Of a stretch of DNA of 28,192 bases, positions 1-6,789 are shown piece after piece. Position 1 is the first letter of the stretch. Each line of letters begins with the position of its first letter. The notes below the pieces were generated by a model. The model saw only the letters and a program-made list of their open reading frames with translations. It did no database searches and was not told the origin of the DNA. A program made the translations under genes and the position numbers. Source of the stretch: DAOMFB01 sp035519355 (lineage in GTDB: Bacteria > Acidobacteriota > Thermoanaerobaculia > UBA5066); contig DATIWM010000283.1 of assembly GCA_035519355.1 (NCBI GenBank), positions 1 to 28,192 of the forward strand, given 5' to 3'.

Positions 1-93
1 CGGGGGGCGGGGAACGGTGGGGCTCATAAGCACCTCGGGCTCGGCAGAGCCGGGGGGAGTGTACGGCCGGGCGGCGGGGGTTGTTTCAAAGAG

Positions 94-2496
94 GTGAGCG
101 AATCGGCCCGGTCCGTCGCATCATGGGGCGTCGTGGAATCGTTCCGCGTCGGCGACGAGGTCGTCCTTCCCGAGCTCGCCCGGCAGCAGGGGCTGGGCGA
201 TCCGCGCTTCGTCGTGGAGAAGGTGATCCGCGGGGGGATGAGCCTCTGCGCGCTCGTGAAACCCCGCGGTCCGGGCGGAAGCTACGCCCTGAAGGTCCCG
301 GCCGCCGACCTGATGACGGATCCCGGCGCCCTCGAGCGCTTCCTGGACGAGCTCCGCGTCTGGCTCACCCTCTCGGCCTGTGACGGCATCGTCGAGGCTC
401 TCTGCGTCTTCCGGTACCAGGAACGGCCGGCCGTCGTCTCGCGCTGGATGGACGGCGGGAGCCTCCGCCACAAGCTCGGCCGCCGGGACCCGGAGTTCTT
501 CTACGCGACGATCCTCCGGGTCGCGGGCGCACTGGATTGGGCGGTGCGGCGCCGTGGCGTCCTTCACCGGGACATCAAGCCCGAGAACGTCCTCTTCGAC
601 GACCTCGGCCGGGCCCATCTCTCCGACTGGGGAATCGCCGACTTTCTCGAGGAGGGGACCGACGGCCGGAAGCACGCCCCCGCCGGCGCCCCGCTGAAGG
701 GAAAGGGGGTCAAGGCGCGCCTCATCCTGGGGACCGTCACGTATGCCTCGCCCGAACAGCTGCTCGGCGGCGTCGCCGTCGACCACCGGACGGACATCTA
801 CTCGCTCGGCACGATCATGTACGAGTGGGAAGCGGGCGAGCCCCCCTTCACGGGCGGCTCGTGGGAGGAGCTCCGGAAACGGAAGCTCTTCGAGGAACCC
901 CGGCCCCTCGGCGGCTTCCTCCGCCGGACGACGTTCGGCGCCGAGGAGATCATCGCGAAGTGCCTCGCCCGCGAGCCCGGCAACCGTTTCGACGACTACC
1001 GGGTCTTTTCGGAGGCGCTCGTGGCCGCCGCCGCGGAGCGCGGCGTCACGGCGGCGCGGCACGTCCCCCGGATGCGCTACCAGACCGAGCTTCTCGACGC
1101 GGACGCCCTGAAGGGACGAATGGCGGTTCACGGCTACGTCTCGGTCGTGGGGACCGACGGCCGACGGGCCGGTGTGAACTGGGAACGCGCCCGGGAAGCG
1201 GTCGAGAAGGCCCAGATCCTGGAGCGCGAGGAGAACTGGGCCGAGGCCCACGAGCACTACGCACACTTCTTCATGCCGTCCCTCGCGCGCGATCTCCCCG
1301 ACGACCCGCTGCAGCAGACGCTCGCCCTCGGACTCGCCCGGACGCTCCTGAAGCTCGGGCGGCCGGACGAGGCGCTCCGGAGCCTCGACATCCTCGCCGG
1401 GGCGTCGGTCCGCCCCCCCGAGGCGACACGGATCGCCGCGGAGGCGAGCCTTCAGCTCGGCGACGCCGAGCAGGCCGAGCGGATCGCCTTCGCGGCGCTG
1501 GCGGGCCACCCCGACGACCCCGACCTCCTGGACGTCCTGCTGCAGGCGCAGCTCGCCCTCGGACAGGACGAGAAGGCGCTCGAGACCATCCGGCGCCTTC
1601 TCAAGGCCGAAGGCCCGGACCCGGCGACGACCGGAATGCTCGCGGAGCTTCTCGTCCGGACGGCGGGGAGCCTTCCCGAGAGCGAGCGGCCGGAGGCGAT
1701 GCGGCGTCTCGCCGAGGCGGTGGCGCGTCTGACGGACCCGAACGTCCTGGAAACCGCCCCGGCGGAGGCGCTCGAGACGACCGTCCGCGCGCTCGCGCTC
1801 GCCGGCCGATGGGACGAGGCCCTCGGCGAGCTGGACAACGCGGCGGCGCCGGCGGAGGGAGAGGCGGGACAGTCGCGAGCCGAGCTGACGGCGGACTGTC
1901 TCCTGGCGGCGGACCGCTGGGACGAGTGCCTCTCCCGCTGCGAGTCGTGGCTGAAAGCCTGGCCGCAGAGCGGAGTTCTCCGGCGGGCCGCCGCGCGGTC
2001 GCTCGCGACCGGCCTCGCCTCGGGACTCTCGATCCCCGGCGGCGAGGCGGCGGGCGAGGCGGCGCGGAGCGCCCTCGAGGCGTCGCTCCGCGAGTCGCCG
2101 GACCCCGACGTCCTCCTCGCCCTCGCACGCTATTGCGAGTGGAAGGGCCATCGCAGAATGGCGCTCGACCTTCTCGAGGGGGGGCACGCGACGCTCCCCG
2201 GCGAGTGGCGCATTCTCGTGGCGTTCGCGGAGGCGCTGGAGCGGGACGGCCACTTCGACCGGGCCCTCACCGCGGCCGAGGAGGCGACGCGGACCGCGCC
2301 GTACCGCCCCGAGGCCTGGCACGCGCTCGCGGCGGTCCGGAGCACGCTCGGCCGGAAGGCGGAGGAAGAGGCGGCCCTCCGCCGCGCCGAGGATGCCCTG
2401 CGTGAGCTCGCGGCCGCCTGGCACGATGCGAGGGAAGCCGTGGCGAAAGCCGTCTCCGGCGGGGGGCCCGGCGGCTTCCCCGCCGCCGCTAGATGA
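94..2496 (+). CDS. Hanks-type Ser/Thr protein kinase with C-terminal TPR repeats
   Basis: The 800-residue protein has an N-terminal kinase domain (about residues 38-310) and a long helical C-terminus (about 365-790) rich in Ala/Leu/Glu pairs typical of tetratricopeptide repeats. Visible kinase elements are the VAIK-type lysine K67 in YALKV, the catalytic loop HRDIKPEN (D160, N165), DWG (D178) in place of DFG, TYASPE (219-221) in place of APE, and DIYSLG (D234). The glycine loop is weak (IRGGMS instead of GxGxxG). The catalytic lysine and both aspartates are present, so it is probably active despite DWG. There is no transmembrane segment, so it should be cytosolic, with the TPRs as a docking scaffold. 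The GTG start at 94 is chosen because the kinase fold begins soon after; the purine run AAAGAG abuts it, so the start is only moderately certain. Its 3' end overlaps the convergent esterase gene by 8 bp. Confidence 0.9.
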   Translation: MSESARSVASWGVVESFRVGDEVVLPELARQQGLGDPRFVVEKVIRGGMSLCALVKPRGPGGSYALKVPAADLMTDPGALERFLDELRVWLTLSACDGIVEALCVFRYQERPAVVSRWMDGGSLRHKLGRRDPEFFYATILRVAGALDWAVRRRGVLHRDIKPENVLFDDLGRAHLSDWGIADFLEEGTDGRKHAPAGAPLKGKGVKARLILGTVTYASPEQLLGGVAVDHRTDIYSLGTIMYEWEAGEPPFTGGSWEELRKRKLFEEPRPLGGFLRRTTFGAEEIIAKCLAREPGNRFDDYRVFSEALVAAAAERGVTAARHVPRMRYQTELLDADALKGRMAVHGYVSVVGTDGRRAGVNWERAREAVEKAQILEREENWAEAHEHYAHFFMPSLARDLPDDPLQQTLALGLARTLLKLGRPDEALRSLDILAGASVRPPEATRIAAEASLQLGDAEQAERIAFAALAGHPDDPDLLDVLLQAQLALGQDEKALETIRRLLKAEGPDPATTGMLAELLVRTAGSLPESERPEAMRRLAEAVARLTDPNVLETAPAEALETTVRALALAGRWDEALGELDNAAAPAEGEAGQSRAELTADCLLAADRWDECLSRCESWLKAWPQSGVLRRAAARSLATGLASGLSIPGGEAAGEAARSALEASLRESPDPDVLLALARYCEWKGHRRMALDLLEGGHATLPGEWRILVAFAEALERDGHFDRALTAAEEATRTAPYRPEAWHALAAVRSTLGRKAEEEAALRRAEDALRELAAAWHDAREAVAKAVSGGGPGGFPAAAR
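2469..2488. terminator. Inverted repeat at the convergent kinase/esterase junction
   Basis: A 7-bp stem (CGGCGGC / GCCGCCG) with a 6-nt loop lies just before the overlapping stop codons of two convergent genes. No T-tract follows, so it is only a candidate bidirectional terminator or 3'-end stabilising hairpin. Confidence 0.3.
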
Positions 2497-3193
2497 AGCG
2501 CCGGATCGCCTCGATCCAGAAGGGCCAGTCGTGGCCGAAGACGCCGGGCCAGAACTCGGCGTGGCAGGGAATTCCCTTGCTCTCGAGGAGAGCCGCGAAG
2601 TCGCGGTTCGACTGGATCAGCGAATCGTATTCGCCCGTCGCCACGATCCACTCCACCTGACGGAGCCGCGCGCACCACGCCGCGTCCATGTTGGCGATGG
2701 ATGCCGCGGGCGAGTGGAAGTAGGCCAGCTCGTCCCAGTATCCGTCCAGGTACCGTCCGATGTGGTAGAGGCCGGAGAAGCAGATGGCCTTCGTGACCCG
2801 CCCGGGATAGCGCGCCGCGACGTTCGCGGCGTGGTAAGCGCCGAACGAGGCCCCGCCCACGGCGACGTTGCCGCCGGTCCGGCTCTCGATGAAGGGGAGC
2901 ATCTCCTGGCTCAGGTACCGGTCGTAGGCGTCGTGCCGGAGGACGCGGTCGCGCGGGGAGACCGCCAGGTTGTACCAGCTCTCCGCATCGACGGAGTCGA
3001 CGCAGACGACCTGTATGTGGCCGGCGTCCACCTTGTCGGCGAGAGCCCCGACGAGGCCGAAGTCCTCGTTCTGGTAGAAGCGCCCCATCGAGGTGGGGAA
3101 GAGGAGGAGGGGACGGCCCCGCTGGCCGAACCAGAGGAACTCCATCTTGCGGCCGAGCGCAGGGCTCTCCCAGGAGCCGTAGGTGCGTTTCAT
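2489..3193 (-). CDS. Esterase/alpha-beta hydrolase, COG4947-like
   Basis: A 234-residue alpha/beta hydrolase. The nucleophile elbow is GGASFG (Ser116), a variant GxSxG; the likely acid is near Asp190 (GEYD) and the base is His221 in FGHDWPFW. The segments LLLFPTSMGRFYQNEDFG and VCVDSVDAESWYN match my memory of the small cytosolic esterases grouped as COG4947/esterase D-like. There is no signal peptide. The ATG at 3193 is chosen because homology starts immediately (KRTYGSWESPALGR) and a TAGACT -10 lies 8 nt upstream, which would make the mRNA leaderless; longer upstream reading would run into the divergent gene. It is divergent from an ATP-grasp ligase with start codons about 70 bp apart, suggesting joint regulation and perhaps hydrolysis of an ester or thioester related to the ligase product (inference). 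Substrate unknown. Confidence 0.85.
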   Translation of the reverse strand: MKRTYGSWESPALGRKMEFLWFGQRGRPLLLFPTSMGRFYQNEDFGLVGALADKVDAGHIQVVCVDSVDAESWYNLAVSPRDRVLRHDAYDRYLSQEMLPFIESRTGGNVAVGGASFGAYHAANVAARYPGRVTKAICFSGLYHIGRYLDGYWDELAYFHSPAASIANMDAAWCARLRQVEWIVATGEYDSLIQSNRDFAALLESKGIPCHAEFWPGVFGHDWPFWIEAIRRFI

Positions 3194-3201
3194 GGCGGCG
3201 G

Positions 3202-3226
3202 AGTCTACCGCCGCCCCTGTTAGGAT
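3202..3226. promoter_or_regulatory. Divergent promoter core: two -10 elements
   Basis: On the minus strand TAGACT (3202-3207) sits 8 nt before the esterase ATG. On the plus strand TTAGGAT (3220-3226) is a plausible -10 for the ATP-grasp gene, leaving a leader of about 30 nt that holds the purine-rich GGAGAGAGAAAG before its ATG. No clear -35 is visible on either strand. Confidence 0.45.
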
Positions 3227-3262
3227 CCGCGCCCAGCCGGAAGATCGGAGAGAGAAAGACAG

Positions 3263-4219
3263 ATGACCACCAAGAAGATCGGCGTCCTGTTCGGGATGGA
3301 GGACACCTTCCCGTGGGCTCTCATCAGCGAGATCAACGAGCGGGCGCGCGCGGGCGGCGAGGCCATCGAAGCTTCCGCCCTGAAGACGGGGGCGGTGCGA
3401 CAGGACGTCTTTCCCGCCTACGACGTCATCCTCGACCGGATCAGCCACGAGGTCCCCTTCTACCGGACCTACCTGAAGTGCGCGGTCGCCGGCGGGACCC
3501 AGGTCGTCAACAACCCGATGTGGTGGTCGGCCGACGACAAGTTCTTCGACAACGTGGTGGCGCTGGCGATGAACGTGGCCGTCCCGAAGACCGTCCTCCT
3601 GCCGCACAAGGAGCACCCTCCCAACACGACCTCGAAGTCGTTCCGCAACATGGAGATGGTCGACTGGGACGCCGTTTTCGCCCATCTCGGCTTCCCGATC
3701 TTCCTGAAACCGGCGTACGGCGGCGGCTGGAAGGACGTCTACAAGTGCGACGACCGGGAAGCGTTCTTCGCGGCCTACGACCAGACGCGGGACCTGACGA
3801 TGATGGCGCAGGAAGCCATCGCCTTCACGGAGTACTACCGGTGCTACGTCGTCGGCCGGAAGCGGGTGCGGATCATGGGCTACGCCCCGGAGCAGCCGCA
3901 CCAGCTTCGCTACGCCGCGGCGAAGGGGAAGGCCGTGCCGGCGGCTCGGGTCGAGCGCGTCACGCGGGACGCCCTGGCCCTCTGCGACGCCCTCGGTTAC
4001 GACCTGAACACGGTCGAGTTCGCCGTCAAGGACGGGATCCCCTATGCCATCGACTTCATGAACTGCGCCCCCGACGCCGACGTTCATTCGGTCGGCGAGG
4101 AGAATTTCCGCTGGATCGTCCGCGCGATGGCCGAGGACCTGATGGAGCGAGCCCGGAACCCGCGGCCGTTCGAGCCCACCGGCTCGTGGCCCCGGGCGCT
4201 CGGCCTCGCAACGGCTTGA
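3263..4219 (+). CDS. ATP-grasp family carboxylate-amine ligase (RimK-like)
   Basis: A 318-residue cytosolic protein with an ATP-grasp fold: the N-terminal domain opens with KKIGVLFGMEDTFPW; the ATP-lysine is K149 in IFLKPAYGGGW; the metal-binding set is E252, D264 and N267 in TVEFAV...YAIDFMNCAPDAD. ATP-grasp enzymes join a carboxylate to an amine or thiol through an acyl-phosphate; the substrates cannot be read from the sequence. The ATG at 3263 is supported by a purine-rich ribosome-binding region (GGAGAGAGAAAG). It is divergent from the esterase, and its TGA overlaps the TTG start of murF, so it is translationally coupled to a cell-wall ligase. That coupling hints at, but does not prove, an envelope or amino-acid conjugation role. 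Confidence 0.85.
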   Translation: MTTKKIGVLFGMEDTFPWALISEINERARAGGEAIEASALKTGAVRQDVFPAYDVILDRISHEVPFYRTYLKCAVAGGTQVVNNPMWWSADDKFFDNVVALAMNVAVPKTVLLPHKEHPPNTTSKSFRNMEMVDWDAVFAHLGFPIFLKPAYGGGWKDVYKCDDREAFFAAYDQTRDLTMMAQEAIAFTEYYRCYVVGRKRVRIMGYAPEQPHQLRYAAAKGKAVPAARVERVTRDALALCDALGYDLNTVEFAVKDGIPYAIDFMNCAPDADVHSVGEENFRWIVRAMAEDLMERARNPRPFEPTGSWPRALGLATA

Positions 4220-5670
4220 CGGCCCGCTTCTCGACCGCCGAAGTCCTCGGAGCCTGCGGCGCGCGGCTCCTCGCGGCCGGCGCCGGCGGGGTCTTCGACG
4301 GGGTCTCGACCGACACGCGGTCGATCCGGCCCGGCTCGCTCTTCGTCGCCCTCAAGGGCGATCGCTTCGACGCGCACGATTTTCTCCCCGACGCGGCGGA
4401 GAGGGGGGCGGCGGGGGCGGTCGTGCGGCGCGGAACGGAACTTCCGCCCGGCGCGGCGCCCCGCCTGTCCCTCTTCGAGGTGGAGGAGACGCGAGCCGCG
4501 CTCGGGGCGCTCGCCCGGTTCCACCGGGACCGCTTCGCGATACCCCTCGGCGCCGTGGCCGGCTCGAACGGAAAGACGACGACGAAGGAGATGGTCGCCG
4601 CCATCCTCCGGACGCGCGGCGACGCGCTCGCCACGGAGGGGAATCTCAACAACGAGATCGGCGTGCCGCTGACGCTCCTCCGGCTCGAGCCGTCGCATCG
4701 GGCGGGCGTCGTGGAGGTGGGGATGTCGGGCCCCGGCGAACTCGCCCGCCTGACCGCGATCGTCCGGCCGACGGCGGGGATCGTCACGGTCGTGGCCGCG
4801 GAGCATCTCGAGTTCCTCGGGGATCTCGACGGCGTGGCCGAGGCGGAAGGAGAGCTCTACCGCGGCCTTCCGGAAGGGACGACGGCCGTCGTGAACGCGG
4901 ACGACCCGCGCTGCGTGGCGCAGGCGGAGCGGGTGGGTCCCGGCGTCAGGAGAATCTCTTTTGGGAAGAGTCCGGGGGTGGATGTCCGTCTGCTGCGGGT
5001 GACGCCGCTCGGGAGGGAAGGGCAGGAGATTCTCTTAGAGGGGGAAGAGGGAGGCGAGGGAACAGGCCGATCGCGGCTCGGTGAGAACCTACAGCGCAGC
5101 AGGGTGCAACGCTCCATTCGCCTTTCGTTCGTGGGGGAACACAACGCCATGAATGCGACCGCTGCGGCCGCTCTCGCACGGGCTCTCTCTTTCTCATTTG
5201 AAGAGATTTCTTCCGGTCTCTCGGCGGCGCGTCCGTTCGCCCACCGGTCGCGCCTCCTCGCGGCGCACGGCCTCACGATCCTCGACGACTGCTACAACGC
5301 GAACCCCTCCTCGATGGCCGCGGCGCTCGACACGCTCGGGACCCTTGCCGGACCGGGCCGGCGCGTGGCCGTCCTCGGGGACATGCTGGAGCTGGGAGAG
5401 GCCGAAGCGCGGGAACACCGTGCCCTCGGCGAACGGGCGGCCCGCCGCGCGGACCTCGCCGCCTTCTTCGGACCCCGGTCAGCGGAGGCCTTCGGAACGG
5501 CTGCCGCCACGGGGCTCGGAGAGGGACGGGCGGCGCACTTCACGGAGGTCGACCCGCTCCTTTCGTGGCTGAAGCCGCGTCTCCGCCCCGGAGACACCGT
5601 CCTCGTGAAGGGAAGCCGCGGCATGAGGCTCGAGCGCGTCGTCGAGGCGCTCGCGGCTCCCCCCGACTGA
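4216..5670 (+). CDS. murF: UDP-N-acetylmuramoyl-tripeptide--D-alanyl-D-alanine ligase MurF
   Basis: A 484-residue Mur ligase that adds D-Ala-D-Ala to the UDP-MurNAc-tripeptide, the last cytosolic step of peptidoglycan precursor synthesis. Domains: N-terminal UDP-binding domain (1-105) with VSTDTRSIRPGSLFVAL; central ATPase with P-loop GSNGKTTTK (116-124), EGNLNNEIGVPLTLL and a VVEVGMS segment; GEHNAMNATAAA (307-318) leads into the C-terminal domain with DDCYNANPSS (357-366) and VLGDMLELG. The TTG start at 4216 is chosen because it overlaps the preceding TGA (TTGA) and family homology begins directly after it. Residues about 277-300 form an extra Arg/Glu/Ser-rich stretch not usual in MurF, encoded by DNA with lower GC and rare codons. 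No other mur genes are adjacent, which is unusual because murF is often in the dcw cluster. Confidence 0.95.
   Translation: MTARFSTAEVLGACGARLLAAGAGGVFDGVSTDTRSIRPGSLFVALKGDRFDAHDFLPDAAERGAAGAVVRRGTELPPGAAPRLSLFEVEETRAALGALARFHRDRFAIPLGAVAGSNGKTTTKEMVAAILRTRGDALATEGNLNNEIGVPLTLLRLEPSHRAGVVEVGMSGPGELARLTAIVRPTAGIVTVVAAEHLEFLGDLDGVAEAEGELYRGLPEGTTAVVNADDPRCVAQAERVGPGVRRISFGKSPGVDVRLLRVTPLGREGQEILLEGEEGGEGTGRSRLGENLQRSRVQRSIRLSFVGEHNAMNATAAAALARALSFSFEEISSGLSAARPFAHRSRLLAAHGLTILDDCYNANPSSMAAALDTLGTLAGPGRRVAVLGDMLELGEAEAREHRALGERAARRADLAAFFGPRSAEAFGTAAATGLGEGRAAHFTEVDPLLSWLKPRLRPGDTVLVKGSRGMRLERVVEALAAPPD
4948..5036. repeat. Pair of 13-bp direct repeats inside murF
   Basis: AGGAGAATCTCTT (4948-4960) and AGGAGATTCTCTT (5024-5036) match at 12 of 13 positions, both followed by a GGGAAGAG-type run. 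The central 9 bases are also inverted repeats of each other (GAGAATCTC / GAGATTCTC). They bracket AT-richer, rare-codon DNA within the gene. Confidence 0.5.
5089..5105 (+). repeat. Short dispersed repeat, copy 1 (in murF)
   Basis: CTACAGCGCAGCA followed by GGGT recurs on the opposite strand at 15873-15890 with one extra A. Here it can form an imperfect hairpin (AGCGCAGCA, loop GGG, TGCAACGCT; 7 of 9 pairs). Both copies lie in-frame in non-conserved, low-GC insertions of genes. Confidence 0.4.
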
Positions 5671-5674
5671 GGCG

Positions 5675-5691
5675 GGACGCTCAGGGCGTCC
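5675..5691. terminator. Inverted repeat at the murF/phosphatase junction
   Basis: GGACGC, loop TCAGG, GCGTCC: a perfect 6-bp stem spanning the stop codon of the convergent phosphatase gene, 5 bp after murF. No T-run follows; a weak bidirectional terminator candidate. Confidence 0.3.
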
Positions 5692-6193
5692 GGATCACCT
5701 TCTCGACGGCCTCGATCATCTGCTGGCTCCTGAGGCCGGCCTTCTTCCCTTCCGCCAGCGCCTCGTCGAGGCTCTTTCCCTTCATCGCCTGGTAGACCGC
5801 CCAGACGCCGCCGACGCGGTTGGCCGAGGCGCAGTAGAGAAACGTCGGACCGGCCGCCGGATCGTCGAGGACCTTCGCCACGGCCTCCGCGTCCCTCGCC
5901 GTGAAGGTGGCGGGCGAAACGGGGACGTTGACCCAGCGGAGGCCCTGCTCCTCCACGACGACCCGGTCCCTTCCGAACCCTTCCGAGGAAGCCCGCAGCG
6001 AGATGACGGTCCTGAACCCCATCGTCCCGAGTTTCTTCAGGGCGTCGGGCGCCGGCTCGCCCGCCACGGCGAGGCCGGGGCCGAGCTTCCGGTAGTTCGG
6101 GATCTCGGCCGGATCCACCGAGGCGGGGATCTCGGCGGCCGTTGCCGCGAGAGCGGCGGCGAGGAGCAGCGCGAGCGGAAGGGAGGTCTTCAT
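5681..6193 (-). CDS. Secreted DUF442/beta-lactamase hydrolase-like phosphatase
   Basis: A 170-residue protein with a cleavable-looking signal peptide (1-20, MKTSLPLALLLAAALAATAA) followed by a compact dual-specificity-phosphatase-like fold. The active loop is YCASANRVG (Cys121, Arg126), a C-x4-R arrangement as in DUF442 (PF04273) rather than the C-x5-R of classical tyrosine phosphatases. Other family-like segments are GLAVAGEPAPDALKKLGTMGF and TVISLRAS. It probably acts in the periplasm; family members are annotated as phosphatases or sulfur transferases, so the reaction is uncertain. It begins 20 bp after purE ends and probably shares its transcript, without an obvious functional tie. It runs convergently into murF with a 10-bp gap. 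Confidence 0.8.
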   Translation of the reverse strand: MKTSLPLALLLAAALAATAAEIPASVDPAEIPNYRKLGPGLAVAGEPAPDALKKLGTMGFRTVISLRASSEGFGRDRVVVEEQGLRWVNVPVSPATFTARDAEAVAKVLDDPAAGPTFLYCASANRVGGVWAVYQAMKGKSLDEALAEGKKAGLRSQQMIEAVEKVIRTP

Positions 6194-6212
6194 CGGTCGT
6201 CCTCTTTCCCTT

Positions 6213-6707
6213 TCAGGGGAGCGTCAGCGCTCCGATGGCCCTCTCCTGGCGGGCCCGGAACCGCCGGAGCTTCGCCCGGAGCGAGCCGTCCGTCCGCGCG
6301 AGGATCGCGACGGCGAGGAGCGCGGCGTTCGTGGCTCCGGATTTTCCGATGCCGAGCGTCCCGACCGGCACGCCGCCGGGCATCTGGACGGTCGAGAGGA
6401 GCGAATCGAGTCCCTTGAGCGACGGGCTCTCCATCGGGACGCCGAGGACCGGCACCAGCGTGTGAGCGGCGAGGACGCCGGCGAGATGCGCCGCGCCCCC
6501 CGCCGCCGCGAGGATCACCGCGAGACCGCGCCTCTCGGCCGCCGCCGCCCAGGCCGACGTCAGCCTCGGACTTCGGTGGGCGGAGAGGACCCGGCACTCG
6601 TGCGGCACGCCGAATCGGGTCAGGATCTCGTCCGCGAATTTCATCGTCTCCCAGTCGGACTGGCTTCCCATCACGACGCCCACGAGGGGCTTTCCGCTCT
6701 TGGTCAT
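6213..6707 (-). CDS. purE: N5-carboxyaminoimidazole ribonucleotide mutase PurE
   Basis: A 164-residue class I PurE, which converts N5-CAIR to CAIR in de novo purine synthesis in the cytosol. Family hallmarks in order: VGVVMGSQSDWETM (9-22), the catalytic-site histidine in SAHRSP (H44), AAAGGAAHLAGVLAAHT, PVLGVPM, and LDSLLSTVQMPGGVPVGTLGIG. Length is normal for the family. The partner gene purK is not adjacent here. The ATG at 6707 is preceded by a TAAGCT -10 ending 6 nt upstream, predicting a leaderless mRNA; no Shine-Dalgarno fits in that space. The phosphatase gene follows 20 bp downstream. Confidence 0.95.
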   Translation of the reverse strand: MTKSGKPLVGVVMGSQSDWETMKFADEILTRFGVPHECRVLSAHRSPRLTSAWAAAAERRGLAVILAAAGGAAHLAGVLAAHTLVPVLGVPMESPSLKGLDSLLSTVQMPGGVPVGTLGIGKSGATNAALLAVAILARTDGSLRAKLRRFRARQERAIGALTLP

Positions 6708-6713
6708 GGCGGA

Positions 6714-6719
6714 AGCTTA
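6714..6719 (-). promoter_or_regulatory. -10 element of purE
   Basis: TAAGCT on the minus strand ends 6 nt before the purE ATG, placing the predicted transcription start at the start codon. No -35 recognised. Confidence 0.45.
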
Positions 6720-6775
6720 AGCGCAAACGGCGCCGCCGTCCGGCGCGGCCGCGCAGATTCCTTCCGCGCGGAGGT

Positions 6776-6781
6776 TAGACT
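6776..6781 (+). promoter_or_regulatory. -10 element of the ATP-grasp-like gene
   Basis: TAGACT ends 8 nt before the ATG at 6790, with no Shine-Dalgarno between; the same hexamer occurs before three other genes in the window. Confidence 0.45.
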
Positions 6782-6789
6782 CCGCCCCC

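Noticed and set aside
121..2424. Long minus-strand open frame opposite the TPR kinase gene
   Set aside because: It is a composition artefact of GC-rich DNA: Arg/Pro/Leu-rich with no domain, and the plus strand has clear kinase motifs.
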